Positions 7,927-18,090 are shown, numbered from the stretch's first letter. The stretch: DNA of 64,000 nucleotides from Nocardioides humi (GCF_006494775.1 NZ_CP041146.1:2108001-2172000), one strand, 5' to 3'. Notes: a model not told the origin generated them from the sequence alone. Numbers and translations are program-made.

Positions 7927-9020
7927 CGGGGCAACACCGCCGTGACCTCGAACCCGCCGTGGTCCAGCGGGCCGGCCCGGAAGGTGCCGCCGAGCGCCTC
8001 GACCCGGGAGCGCATGCCGCCGATGCCCATGCCCTCATCCTGCACCGCGCCGCCGCGCCCGTCGTCGGAGACCCGCAGCGCGACCGTGTCGGAGCCGCGC
8101 TCCCACGCGATGGTGGCGGTGCCGGCCGCCGCGTGCCGGAGCACGTTGGTCAGCGCCTCCTGCAGCACGGCGTACGCCGCCTCGCCGACCTGCGGCGTGA
8201 GCTCGCCGGGCTCGCCGATCACCTCCAGCCGCAGCCCGGCCGAGCGCACCCGCTCCACCAGCGCCGGGATCGCCTCGACACCCGAGGCGGGGCGGCGCGG
8301 GGCGGGCTCGCCGGCGATCGTCGCCAGCTCGGCGCGCAGCGCGTCGAGCGCCTCGCGGCTGGTCGTGCGGATCGCCTCGAGGCTGGTCCGCGCGGCGCCC
8401 GGGTCCCGGTCCAGGACGTGCAGCGCGACGCCGGCTTGCATGGCGATCACGGCCAGGCCGTGGCCGACGCCGTCGTGCAGGTCCTGCGCCATCCGCAGCT
8501 GCTCCTCGGTGGCGGCCCGTGCGGTGCGGTCCACCCACGCGGCCCTGCCCTGGCGCAGCACGGTGCCGATCGCGATCGCCGACGACACCAGCGCGCCGAT
8601 GCCGACCGACTGCCAGGCGCCGACGGCGAGGTCGTCCCAGCGCAGGCCGCGGACGAGCAGGCCCGCCCAGAGCAGCACCGCGGCCACCGCCAGCAGCGGG
8701 AGCCAGGAGCGGAACGGCCGCCGGGTGGCGAGCACGAAGGACGCCACGATGAGCGCGAAGAAGATCGGTCCGTTCTCGCCGCCGAGGGCGAAGTAGCCGC
8801 CGCTCAGCGCGCCGGTCGCGACCAGCATCGGCGGCCACCGGTCGAGGGTGAGCAGCGAGACCGCGGCGAGCGCGGCCAGCACCACGGCGGGCACCCGCTC
8901 GAAGAAGCCGGCGTCGTACTGCCCGTCGTGGCCGAGGGTCACCGCCACCGATCCGGCGGTGATGATCACGGCGACCGGGATCAGCCACCAGCGCTTGGCC
9001 AGCCACATGTTCGTGTCCAT
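7923..9020 (-). CDS. sensor histidine kinase, NarL-type (HisKA_3)
   Basis: A 365-residue membrane kinase that phosphorylates the downstream regulator. Four to five hydrophobic segments occupy residues 8-140, giving a membrane sensor with little periplasmic sequence. The dimerisation/phosphotransfer helix follows with the acceptor His in MAQDLHDGVGHGLAVIA, then a short HATPase domain with VLQEALTNVLRHA and SDDGRG/GMGIGGM. The ATG at 9018-9020 is preceded by TAGGTT at the right distance for a leaderless transcript. In Firmicutes and actinobacteria such kinases beside ABC exporters often answer membrane stress or antibiotics; that role here is inferred. Confidence 0.9.
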   Translation of the reverse strand: MDTNMWLAKRWWLIPVAVIITAGSVAVTLGHDGQYDAGFFERVPAVVLAALAAVSLLTLDRWPPMLVATGALSGGYFALGGENGPIFFALIVASFVLATRRPFRSWLPLLAVAAVLLWAGLLVRGLRWDDLAVGAWQSVGIGALVSSAIAIGTVLRQGRAAWVDRTARAATEEQLRMAQDLHDGVGHGLAVIAMQAGVALHVLDRDPGAARTSLEAIRTTSREALDALRAELATIAGEPAPRRPASGVEAIPALVERVRSAGLRLEVIGEPGELTPQVGEAAYAVLQEALTNVLRHAAAGTATIAWERGSDTVALRVSDDGRGGAVQDEGMGIGGMRSRVEALGGTFRAGPLDHGGFEVTAVLPR

Positions 9021-9027
9021 GGCCCCG

Positions 9028-9033
9028 AACCTA
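9028..9033 (-). promoter_or_regulatory. -10 element, probable leaderless promoter of the kinase-regulator pair
   Basis: On the minus strand TAGGTT is followed by seven bases and then the ATG of the kinase gene at 9020. No ribosome site lies between, so the transcript is probably leaderless. Confidence 0.45.
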
Positions 9034-9075
9034 GGCGAGCCCGAGCCGGGCGGCGTACGACGGCGGGAGCCTCGT

Positions 9076-9097
9076 GCGTACGCAGTCCTGCGTACGC
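9076..9097. promoter_or_regulatory. 22-bp palindrome in the kinase/ABC divergent gap
   Basis: GCGTACGCAG and its exact complement CTGCGTACGC are separated by TC. The site is 56 bases before the ABC ATP-binding gene and 56 bases before the kinase start. A dimeric LuxR-type regulator, most simply the one encoded next door, could bind here; binding is inferred. Confidence 0.5.
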
Positions 9098-9152
9098 CGG
9101 AGCCGCGTCCCGGCGGACGCGTCCGGGGCCTGGCGCGACGAGGGTGGGCGCC

Positions 9153-10034
9153 ATGAACGCACAGGCAACCACGGTGGCCTCCACCGAGAGCCTCACCAAG
9201 GTGTACGGCGACCGCGTCGCCGTGGACCAGGTGAGCATGACCGTCCGTCGTGGCGAGGTGTACGGCTTCCTGGGACCGAACGGCGCCGGGAAGACCACCA
9301 CGCTGCGCATGCTGCTGGGCCTGATCCGGCCGACGTCCGGTACGGCGAGCGCGATCTCGCCCGTCGGCGCGCTGATCGAGGGTCCCGGCTTCTTCCCCTA
9401 TCTCTCCGGCCGCGCGAACCTGCGCACCCTGGCCCGGTACCGCGGCTTCGCCGACGCCGAGGTCGAGCGGGTGCTGGAGCGGGTCGACCTCGCCGACCGC
9501 GGCGACGACAGGTTCAAGGGCTACTCGCTCGGCATGAAGCAGCGCCTCGGCGTCGCGGCCGCCCTGATGGGCGACCCGGACCTGATCGTCCTCGACGAGC
9601 CGACCAACGGCCTCGACCCCGCCGGCATGGCCGACATGCGGGCGCTCGTGGTCGACCTGGCCCGGGGCGGGCAGACCGTGCTGCTCTCCAGCCATCTGCT
9701 CGCCGAGGTGCAGGAGATCTGCGACCGGGTCGGCATCATCCACCAGGGCCGGCTGCTCCGCGAGGGGGGCGTCGCGGAACTGCGGGGCGGCGTCTCGATC
9801 CGGCTGCGGGCGACCCCCGAGGCCGACGCCCTGGCCGTCGCGATGCGGCTGGCCGGCGACGACGGCGTCCGTCGTACCGACGACGGCGCCCTGCTGCTCA
9901 CCCTGCCGCCGGACGACGCCCCGCGGGTCGCCCGCGAACTGGTCGGCGCCGGCGTCGACGTCCACGAGATCACCGCTGCCGAGCGCAGCCTCGAGGAGGT
10001 CTTCTTCGAGATGACCTCCGCCCGAAGGAGATGA
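9153..10034 (+). CDS. ABC transporter ATP-binding protein
   Basis: A 293-residue ATPase of the drug/lantibiotic export (CcmA/DrrA-like) class. Visible motifs are Walker A GPNGAGKTTT (about 44-53), signature YSLGMKQRLGVA, Walker B LIVLDEPTNGLD and switch histidine VLLSSHLLAE, followed by a C-terminal accessory domain. It hydrolyses ATP to drive the permease encoded four bases downstream. It is divergent to the two-component system, the usual layout of a stress-induced exporter. Substrate unknown. Confidence 0.92.
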   Translation: MNAQATTVASTESLTKVYGDRVAVDQVSMTVRRGEVYGFLGPNGAGKTTTLRMLLGLIRPTSGTASAISPVGALIEGPGFFPYLSGRANLRTLARYRGFADAEVERVLERVDLADRGDDRFKGYSLGMKQRLGVAAALMGDPDLIVLDEPTNGLDPAGMADMRALVVDLARGGQTVLLSSHLLAEVQEICDRVGIIHQGRLLREGGVAELRGGVSIRLRATPEADALAVAMRLAGDDGVRRTDDGALLLTLPPDDAPRVARELVGAGVDVHEITAAERSLEEVFFEMTSARRR

Positions 10035-10038
10035 CGTC

Positions 10039-10899
10039 ATGAGCACCCTGACCGCGACCACCCGCAGCACGCGCGCCGAGCTGATGCGGCTGCGCGCCTG
10101 GCCGGCCGTGTGGATCACGCTCGGCGCGTGGCTGCTGCTGAGCCTGATGTTCGGCTACCTGTTCACCTACCTCTCCTACACCAGCGGCACCCCGACCTTC
10201 GCCGACGAGGGCACCACGCAGGCCCAGCAGCTCGCGCAGCTGATGCCCGCCGCCGTGCCGGACGTGTTCCTCCAGGGCATGCCGATGTTCGGCGGCGCGC
10301 TGATGATGGTGCTCGGCGCCCTGGTCGCCGGGAACGGCTACGGCTGGGGCACCTGGAAGACGGTGTTCTCCCAGGGCGTGCGTCGTACGCCGGCCGTGGT
10401 CGGCTCCGCCGCCGCGCTGACCGTCTTCGTCCTCGCCACCCTGGTCGTCACCCTCGCCTTCGACATGGGGGTCTCGCTGGTCATCACGGCGACCGAGGGC
10501 CAGGACGTCGTGATGCCGTCGCTCGGATCGGTCGCCGAGGCGTTCGGCGCCGGCTTCCTGGTGCTGGAGATGTGGGCGGTGCTCGGCTTCGCCCTCGGCA
10601 CGATCGCCCGCGGCCCGGCCCTCTCGGTCGGCCTCGGCCTGGTCTGGGCCCTCGTCGTCGAGAACCTGCTCCGCGGCGTCGGCCAGCTGCTCGGCTGGGT
10701 GGAGTCGCTCACCGAGGTGCTGCCCGGCACCTCCGCCGGCTCGCTGATCGGCTCGATCGTCGGCACCGGCGACGGCGACGGCACTCCCGGCGTCCTCGAC
10801 ACCGTCCCCGGCGACCGGGCGGCCCTCACCGTCGCGGTGTACGTCGTGCTCGCGGTGGTCGTCAGCGTCGTGCTGGTCCGGCGGCGCGACGTGGCCTGA
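10039..10899 (+). CDS. ABC transporter permease
   Basis: A 286-residue ABC-2-type membrane subunit with six predicted helices (for example VWITLGAWLLLSLMFGYLF and LTVAVYVVLAVVVSVVLV). It pairs with the ATPase gene just upstream; a GAAGGAG-type ribosome site lies inside the ATPase gene end. The ABC-2 permease forms the membrane channel of an exporter. An extracytoplasmic stretch with DEGTTQAQQLAQLMP follows helix 1. Substrate unknown. Confidence 0.85.
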   Translation: MSTLTATTRSTRAELMRLRAWPAVWITLGAWLLLSLMFGYLFTYLSYTSGTPTFADEGTTQAQQLAQLMPAAVPDVFLQGMPMFGGALMMVLGALVAGNGYGWGTWKTVFSQGVRRTPAVVGSAAALTVFVLATLVVTLAFDMGVSLVITATEGQDVVMPSLGSVAEAFGAGFLVLEMWAVLGFALGTIARGPALSVGLGLVWALVVENLLRGVGQLLGWVESLTEVLPGTSAGSLIGSIVGTGDGDGTPGVLDTVPGDRAALTVAVYVVLAVVVSVVLVRRRDVA

Positions 10900-10959
10900 T
10901 CCGGCGGCGACCGGGCCGGACGGGTCTCCCCTGGCGAAATGGATGGAACACGGCCGTGA

Positions 10960-12156
<1,197 letters not shown>

Positions 12157-12162
12157 TCCCTC

Positions 12163-12529
12163 TCAGCCGCCGAGGATCTCCCCGAGGTCCAGCTGCACGC
12201 TGCCGTGGTCGCCGACGGTGACCACGGCAGTGTCGTTGTCGGAATCGAGCAGGTGCGTCTCCTCCCAGGCGCCGTCGACCAGCCGGAGCAGCCGGAGGGT
12301 ACGGCGCTCGGGGTCGAGCACCCAGTACTGCGCGATGCCGAAGGCGGCGTACTCCTCCCACTTGTCGACGAGATCGATCGACCGGGTGTCGCGGGAGAGC
12401 ACCTCCGCGACGACGACCGGCACCTGGTCGGTGATCTTGCCGGAGGGACGCTCGGTCACCACCATCACGTCGGGCACCCGGACCCGCTTGGGCATCTGGA
12501 CATCGTGACTCCTCGGACATGGACCACAT
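12163..12529 (-). pseudogene. Uma2-family protein remnant (DUF820), internally deleted
   Basis: The C-terminal half of an Uma2 (PD-(D/E)XK-like) protein is intact from VRVPDVMVVTERPSG through VVVAEVLSRDTRSIDLVDKW and YAAFGIAQYWVLDPE to the stop at 12163. Only about 110 residues remain in this frame, against about 190 in the intact relative at 24988-25560. Upstream, AAGGAG precedes an ATG at 12529 (M-W-S-M-S-E-E-S) in another frame. The start region and the end thus survive while the middle, about 60-70 residues, is gone. Uma2 function is poorly known. Confidence 0.7.
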
Positions 12530-12629
12530 CGGTGCTCCTTCCATGATGTACCGCGATGGTGGTGCACGGAAGGTGCCGCCTCCTCCCGGCGGCGAGACAA
12601 CGTCAGGACATCGTCCACAGGCGCATTGG

Positions 12630-13814
12630 TCAGCTCCGACGACCGAGCCTGCTGCGGGCGCGGCGGCCGAGCGCCCGGAGCAGGTCCTGGGTCGAGGCGC
12701 CGTCGAGGACCGCCTCGGGCCGGCGGGCCTGCTCGAGGCGGGCGATCCGGGCCTCCAGCCGCTGGATCCGCTGCCGGGTGCGCGCGGCCAGCTCGTCGAC
12801 GGCCAGCCGGGCGACGATGTCGGTGAACCAGCCGGCGGACTGCATCGTGACCTCGACAGGGGCGGCGACCTCGACCGGGTGGTCCCGCGGGTCCACCAGC
12901 AGGTGGGTCGGGTCGCCCACGACCGTGGCCGCCGAGGCCTCCAGCGCGGCGATGGACCTCCGCGCCTGCTCGTTGCACCGCTCGGCCGCCCAGCGCGGCA
13001 CCCGCACCCGCTCCTGCCCGACCCCGCTCGGCGGCGCGTCACCCATCCGCCGGCCGACCTGGCGCATCACCCGGGTCCACAGCTCCGCGTCGGGGCCGCC
13101 GCGCCCGTGGGACAGGTTGAAGTGCCGCAGCATCTCGACCTCGGCGTACGGCGGCGACGCGTTGAGCACCGGCTGGAGCTCCAGCACGCCGTCGATCCCC
13201 AAGAGGCTCTCGAAGACACGGTGGTTGAGCATCCGGTCCGTCTTGTCGCCGCACACGAACACCAGCCGCTCCTCGCCGAACCGGCTGCCCCACTCGGCGA
13301 GGATGGTCTCCGGTGCGTAGCGGCGCATCGCCTCGTGGTGGGGGTGGCCCGGCTCCAGCACCCCCTCCAGCCAGGTCTCCAGGGGCTCGGCGCCGCCGCG
13401 GCGCAGCGCCTGCTGCCAGCTGGACGGCAGGATCTCGGCGACCGGGCGCAGGGTCACGACGACGGTGACCTCGGGCCCGAGCTGCTCGGCGATGGCGTCG
13501 ATGCGGTCCGGCGTGGCCCCGCTGAAGCCCTCGCTCGAGAGCAGGACGCAACGCGCGGTGGAGGTCCGGAAGTCCTCGGCGAGCCGGTTCCAGCGGCGGC
13601 CGACGCCCGGCCGGCGGTGTCCGGGAGCGCCGGCGGCGAACCGGGCGGCGGACAGCGGGTTGGCGCCCTTGCTGACGTAGTCGACACCCGCCCGGGCCAG
13701 CTCGTCGCGGGCCGCGTGGATCGACGCCTGCAGCGCGGAGGTCCCGGTCTTGGGCAGGCCGATGTGGAGGACGCGCGACCCGGGGGGCAGCGGGCCGGGG
13801 AGGCGCTCAGCCAC
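12630..13814 (-). CDS. sulfotransferase-like protein (P-loop)
   Basis: A 394-residue protein with the 5' PAPS-binding loop LHIGLPKTGTSALQASIH near residue 17, followed by a second contact region RCVLLSSEGFSG and the strand-helix VTVVVTLRPVAEILPSSWQQ. This pattern is seen in bacterial sulfotransferases that act on polysaccharides or lipids; the acceptor is unknown. The GTG at 13814 overlaps the stop of the upstream paralogue by eight bases, so the two are translationally linked. A coiled, arginine-rich tail (RQRIQRLEARIARLEQARR) ends the protein. The two genes appear to be a tandem duplication. Confidence 0.8.
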   Translation of the reverse strand: MAERLPGPLPPGSRVLHIGLPKTGTSALQASIHAARDELARAGVDYVSKGANPLSAARFAAGAPGHRRPGVGRRWNRLAEDFRTSTARCVLLSSEGFSGATPDRIDAIAEQLGPEVTVVVTLRPVAEILPSSWQQALRRGGAEPLETWLEGVLEPGHPHHEAMRRYAPETILAEWGSRFGEERLVFVCGDKTDRMLNHRVFESLLGIDGVLELQPVLNASPPYAEVEMLRHFNLSHGRGGPDAELWTRVMRQVGRRMGDAPPSGVGQERVRVPRWAAERCNEQARRSIAALEASAATVVGDPTHLLVDPRDHPVEVAAPVEVTMQSAGWFTDIVARLAVDELAARTRQRIQRLEARIARLEQARRPEAVLDGASTQDLLRALGRRARSRLGRRS

Positions 13815-14978
13815 GACGCACCACCCTGCGCACCAGTGTGCTGACGACCTCCCGCGCGGGTACGCCGTCCGGGGCGGCGGGTGCGTCCTGCACCAGCGCC
13901 GCCCTCGACTCGAGCCCGCGGATCCGCCGCGCCGCAGGCTCGCCGAACTCCGCGACGGCCTGCCGCGCGACGACGTCGGCGACGTGCCCGGCCACGGCGA
14001 CGGAGACGTGGGTGGGCACGGCCACCGCGGCGTCGTACCGCTGGGGGTCGGCGAGCAGGTGCTCCGGGTCGCCGACGACCAGCGCGTCGGACGCCGCCAG
14101 GGCCGCGACGGCCCTCCGGGTCCTCTCGTTCGACCGCTCCACGGCCCACCGGGGCAGCCGGACCCGCTCACCGCCGCTCGTGGTGGGGTGGTCCCCGAGC
14201 TCGCGTCCCGCCTTGCGCATCACCTTCTGCCAGGGCCCGGCCGAGGCGACCGCGCCGGCGGCGGCGCGGGCGAGGTTGGCGTGCCGGAGCACCTCGATCT
14301 CCGCGAAGGAGGGGGAGGCGTTGCGCACCGGCTGCAGGGTCAGCGCCCCGGGAGCGCCCAGCAGCTCGCTCGTCGCGTCGAGGTGCGCGGTCCGGTCGCG
14401 GGGATCGCCGCACAGGAAGATCACCCGGTCCTCGCCGAAGGCGCTCCCCCACACGGACAGCAGGTGGGCCGGGTCGAAGTCGCGCATCATCGCGTGCCCG
14501 GGGCCGGTGGCGGGCAGGACGTCCTCGAGCCAGGAGAGGTAGCCGTCGGTGTTGCCCTCGCGGGTGATCTGCTGCCAGATCGACGGCAGCAGGCCGGTCA
14601 TCGGCCGCAGGGTGATGAGGACGTGGACGTCCGGGCCCAGCGCCGTGGCGATGTCCGCGGCGGTCTCGGCGGAGGCGGCGCAGAACCCCTCGCTGGACAG
14701 GATCGCGTGGCGGGCGGGGCTGGACCGGAAGGCGCGGGAGACCTGGTCCCAGCGCCGCTGGTACCTCGGGGGCGCCGACGCGAGCCGGCCCAGCGCGACG
14801 GAGCGGGCCAGCCCGAGGGGGTTCGCGCTCCGGCTCACGTAGTGGACGCCCTGGGCCTCGAGGCTCTCGCGCGCGGCGTGGAAGGCGGCCTGGAGGGCCG
14901 ACGTACCCGTCTTGGGGGACCGATGTGGAGGAGCTTGGCCCCGTCGGGCAGCGGTGTCGGACGGTCCACCCGGCGCAC
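13807..14978 (-). CDS. sulfotransferase-like protein, paralogue of the next gene, frameshifted
   Basis: This gene is colinear with the neighbour at 12630-13814 (ARHAILSSEGFCAAS, HVLITLRPMTGLLPSIWQQI, WVEDVL-like segment, ARRIRGLESR tail). The start is GTG 14978 with GAGGAG five bases before it, giving V-R-R-V-D-R-P-T-P-L-P-D-G-A-K-L-L-H-I-G. The frame then breaks at the five-G run 14914-14918; one more base restores IGPPKTGTSALQAAFH, the PAPS loop. The corrected product is about 390 residues. Because the rest of the frame is conserved, a sequence error is likelier than gene decay. Confidence 0.75.
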
Positions 14979-15074
14979 GCGGGCTCCTCACTACTCGACG
15001 CTCGGTGCCGGGGCACCCTTCTCCCCTCACAGCGTCGAAAGAGCTGGATCCGTTACAGGCCGCGCCTGTCACCT

Positions 15075-15122
15075 CTGAGCTTGCGATTAAACCTCGGAGT
15101 CGAGCTTTAATCGCAAGCTCAG
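15075..15122. terminator. 17-bp perfect inverted repeat, AT-richer than its surroundings
   Basis: CTGAGCTTGCGATTAAA (15075-15091) and its exact complement (15106-15122) form a 17-pair stem with a 14-base loop. The minus-strand gene at 15119-15394 stops inside the right arm, so this is probably its terminator. The stem is unusually AT-rich for this genome, leaving an acquired origin open. Confidence 0.55.
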
Positions 15123-15394
15123 GCGTAGATGTCGACCCGGCTCGCCCCGAGCGCGACCAGCAGCTCGGTCCGGGCCGGGCCGCGCACGGCGCCCGGGGTC
15201 GCCAGGGCCGCGGCGACGGTGCGCTCGAGGTCGCGGTGCTCCTGGAAGTGCCGCAGGGCCGCGGACCGCCACTCCTCGATGTCCGGCCCCCTGCCCGGCA
15301 TCGGGTCGGCCGCGCCGCGCGAGCGGGCCAGCCAGCCCGCGCAGAGGAGGGCGAGCGCCAGCAGCAGTGCTGCGGCGGTGAGCTCCAGCGGCAT
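15119..15394 (-). CDS. small single-pass membrane protein, unknown
   Basis: A 91-residue protein I do not recognise. It opens with one hydrophobic helix (LELTAAALLLALALLCAGWLA) and continues as a soluble, helical, charged domain (DIEEWRSAALRHFQEHRDLERTVAAAL) ending D-I-Y-A. The ATG at 15394 has a GAGAGGAG ribosome site eight bases upstream and is preferred over an in-frame upstream start. It may sit in the membrane with its tail in the cytoplasm. A strong hairpin follows the stop codon. Confidence 0.6.
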   Translation of the reverse strand: MPLELTAAALLLALALLCAGWLARSRGAADPMPGRGPDIEEWRSAALRHFQEHRDLERTVAAALATPGAVRGPARTELLVALGASRVDIYA

Positions 15395-15517
15395 CGGTCG
15401 TCTCCTCTCGGCGGGTCGGTAGCGGACCAACGACCACCGGTACGACGGGTGACGACCGCGCCGCGGAATCGGGACCGGGTCCCGGGTCCCGGGTCGCGCG
15501 GTTGCGGGGATCGCGGG

Positions 15518-16009
15518 CTACAGGCGGCCGGCGATGAGCTCGTACGCCGACCGGCCGAACGCCACCATCCGCGCCACCTCGACCCCGGTCGGCGTCGCGC
15601 GCAGGGTCTCCAGGGCCGCGTCGACGGCGTCGTCCTTGGGCCAGCCGTAGGCGCCGGCGCTGATCAGCGGGAACGCCACCGAGCGGGCGCCGAGCTCGTC
15701 GGCGACCTCCAGCGCGCGGCGGTAGCACGAGGTCAGCAGCGACCGGTCGGTCTCGCCGCGGTGGCGGTTGGGCCCGACGACGTGGATCACCCACCGGGCC
15801 GACATCCGCCCCGCCGTGGTCCACCCGGCGTCGCCGGTGGCCAGGCCGCGCGGGAAGCGGCGCCGGCAGTCCTCCAGCACCTCCGGCCCGCCCGCCCGGT
15901 GGATGGCGCCGTCCACCCCCGCCCCTCCGCGCATCGCACGGTTGGCCGCGTTGACCACGGCCGCCACGTCCTGCGCGGTGATGTCGCCCTCGACGACCTC
16001 GATCTCCAT
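15518..16009 (-). CDS. macro-domain protein (ADP-ribose binding or hydrolysing)
   Basis: A 163-residue single macro domain. It shows VEGDITAQDVAAVVNAANRAMRGGAGVDGAIHRAGG, written here in parts: the NAAN pocket near residue 22, the GGAGVDGAI loop near 30-38, and FPLISAGAYGWP near 113. Such proteins bind ADP-ribose and many remove it from proteins or hydrolyse O-acetyl-ADP-ribose. The residues that bind the distal ribose are present. An AGGAGG ribosome site precedes the ATG at 16009. No ADP-ribosyltransferase gene is next to it. Confidence 0.92.
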   Translation of the reverse strand: MEIEVVEGDITAQDVAAVVNAANRAMRGGAGVDGAIHRAGGPEVLEDCRRRFPRGLATGDAGWTTAGRMSARWVIHVVGPNRHRGETDRSLLTSCYRRALEVADELGARSVAFPLISAGAYGWPKDDAVDAALETLRATPTGVEVARMVAFGRSAYELIAGRL

Positions 16010-16092
16010 GCCGGCCTCCTCGTCACTCGACGGTACGCCGCCCAGCGCCACCGCGCGGCGGTGAGCTCGTGCTCGGTCGCGGACCGATGGTG

Positions 16093-17069
16093 TCACCGAC
16101 CCCCGACGAGCCGCAGCGTCGCCCGCTCGAGCGCGGCGCGGCGCGCGTCCGCGTCGTCGTACCGGCGCCGGGCGGCGGCCCGGATCGTGCGGCCCTCCTC
16201 GTAGGCGTCGACCACCCGTGGGTCGACGTACGCCGAGCGCGCGAGCGCGGGCGTGTTGCCGAGGAACTCGGCGACCTCGCGCATCGCGGCGGCGACCGCC
16301 CGCTTCCGGGCGGTCTTCGTGGCCTCCGGCCCGGGCGCCTCGGCGAGGGCCGCGGCGGCCAGCACGGTGCCGTGCCAGGTGCGGAAGTCCTTGGCGGTGG
16401 CGTCGAGCCCGCTCACGTCGCGCAGGTAGTCGTTGACGTCGGTCCCGGACACGTCGAGCAGCCGCGGGTCGGCCCGGCGGCGGCGCCGGCGCCGGTCGAG
16501 CGCGCGGACCGCGAGCTCGTCGTCGATCTCGACGTGGTGCTCGATCCCGGACTTGCCGGTGAACGCGAAGACCAGCACCTCCCCGGACCGGCGCACGTGC
16601 TGACGCTCGAGGGTGGTGAGCCCGAAGGAGCCGTACTCCTCGGCGTACACGTCGTTGCCGACGCGGAAGCAGCCGAGGTCGATCAGCCGGACCGCCAGGG
16701 CGCAGGTCGCCCGGGCGCCGAGGTCGTCGGCGTCGAGATCGGCGAGGACCGCCTCCCGGATCCGCGGCAGCCGGCGGCCCAGCCGCACCACCCGGGCGTG
16801 CTTCTCCTCCGCGCGCCGGGCGACCCAGTCCGGGTGGTAGAGGTACTGCCGGCGCCCGGCCGCGTCGATCCCGACCGCCTGCAGGTGGCCGTTGGGCCGC
16901 GGGCAGATCCACACCTCGGTCCAGGCCGGCGGGATCACCAGCGCCCGGCAGCGGGCGGCGTCCTCGGGGGCAGCGGGCGGTCGTCGGTGCCGAGATGGAC
17001 GAACCCGCGCCCGGCTCGGCGCCGGGTCCAGCCCGGCTCGTCGGGTGAGGTACGACGGAGCCGGGCCAC
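16093..17069 (-). CDS. DNA topoisomerase IB (poxvirus-like), frameshifted near the N-terminus
   Basis: The catalytic domain reads IPPAWTEVWICP, RYLYHPDW-like segment (RRQYLYHPDWVARR), RVGNDVYAEEYGSFGLTTL, FTGKSGIEHHVEI and DFRTWHGT; the active tyrosine is expected in RSAYVDPRV near the end. Type IB enzymes nick one strand through a 3'-phosphotyrosine and relax supercoils. The first 35 residues (V-A-R-L-R-R from GTG 17069 through FVHLGTDDRPLP) lie in another frame; one base added to the five-G run at 16966-16970 fuses them, giving about 325 residues, the normal length. It follows a beta-propeller gene with a 28-base gap. Confidence 0.85.
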
Positions 17070-17097
17070 GGACGTCAGGTGCCCTGCGGGAGCGGTT

Positions 17098-18090
17098 TCA
17101 GTCCCGGGGACGCAGCGAGCGCAGCAGCACGACCACGATGACGACGCCGGCCACCCCGCCGATCGCCCACGGCCACAGGGACCGCTCGTCGTCGAGGTGC
17201 ACGGGAGACCGGTCGTCGTCCCCCGCGGACGGCGCCGGCGACGCTGTCGGGGACGCTGTCGGGGACGCTGTCGGCGACTCGCCGGCGGGCAGCTCGTCGA
17301 CGGGCAGCTCGACGCGCAGCACCTCGCTGCCCTCGCCCTCCGAGCTGATCAGCACCGTGCCGTCCTCGGCGACCGCGATCCCCTCGCCCTGCTGCTGGCG
17401 CGGGAGGTCGACCTGGGCGACCCGGTCCAGGCCGGGCCAGGTGTAGACGGCGGCCTGCCCGTAGTTGCGCAGCACCAGGCGCTCGCCGTCGGGGAGGAAG
17501 GCGCCGTCGGTGGCGACGCCGAGCACCTCGTCGACGACGCTCAGCTCGTTGGGGCCGTCGGGGTCGAGCCGCTCGGGTGCGGCGTACAGGCGGCCGATGA
17601 ACTCCTTGGCGACGACGTAGAGCCGGCCGGTCGCCGGGTCGGCGAGCAGCGTCTCGGCGTCGTGCGGCCCGTCGGGGTAGACCAGGTCGTACGTCGGGGC
17701 GGTGACCTCGCGGTCGCCCCGCCCGAACGGCACCCGGGCCACCACGACGTGGTCACGGGCGGCGGCGTTGTCGCCGATGTCGCCCACCCAGACCTCGCCG
17801 TCGCCGGCGGGCGCGAGCGCCTCGATGTCGCGGGCCTGGCCCTGCCAGCGGGTGACGCCGACGGTGTCGCCGGTCGCGGGGTCGACGGTGAAGACCCGGT
17901 TGGCGTCGCCGGAGTCGTTGACCGTGACGACCAGGCCGTCACGCGCGACCAGGCCGCTGGACTCGGTGATCCGCGGGTCGGTGAAGCGGAAGACGGGCTC
18001 GCCCGGCACCGGCTCGACCGCCGCCCCGGGGGTGAGGAGGCCGATCCCGAACGGCGCCAGCAGCAGCACGACCGCGAGCAGCCGCCTCAC
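17098..18090 (-). CDS. exported beta-propeller-like protein with C-terminal membrane anchor
   Basis: A 330-residue protein with an N-terminal signal (RRLLAVVLLLAPFGIGLLTPGAA), a repeat region resembling esterase/SMP-30 or NHL propellers (ITESSGLVARDGLVVTVNDSGD, ARDIEALAPAGDGEVWVGDIGDN, GEGIAVAEDGTVLISSEGEG), a Ser/Thr/Pro-rich linker with SPTA repeats, and a final helix WPWAIGGVAGVVIVVVLL. It is therefore held on the outer face of the membrane. Its role is unknown. The GTG at 18090 overlaps the upstream methyltransferase stop by four bases. Confidence 0.75.
   Translation of the reverse strand: MRRLLAVVLLLAPFGIGLLTPGAAVEPVPGEPVFRFTDPRITESSGLVARDGLVVTVNDSGDANRVFTVDPATGDTVGVTRWQGQARDIEALAPAGDGEVWVGDIGDNAAARDHVVVARVPFGRGDREVTAPTYDLVYPDGPHDAETLLADPATGRLYVVAKEFIGRLYAAPERLDPDGPNELSVVDEVLGVATDGAFLPDGERLVLRNYGQAAVYTWPGLDRVAQVDLPRQQQGEGIAVAEDGTVLISSEGEGSEVLRVELPVDELPAGESPTASPTASPTASPAPSAGDDDRSPVHLDDERSLWPWAIGGVAGVVIVVVLLRSLRPRD

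Noticed and set aside
7923..10118. Extension of the kinase frame to 10118
   Set aside because: Beyond the ATG at 9020 it is antisense to the ABC ATPase; no membrane or domain pattern.
12657..13844. Plus-strand frames under the sulfotransferase genes
   Set aside because: They have no motif, and both minus-strand genes show clear PAPS loops.
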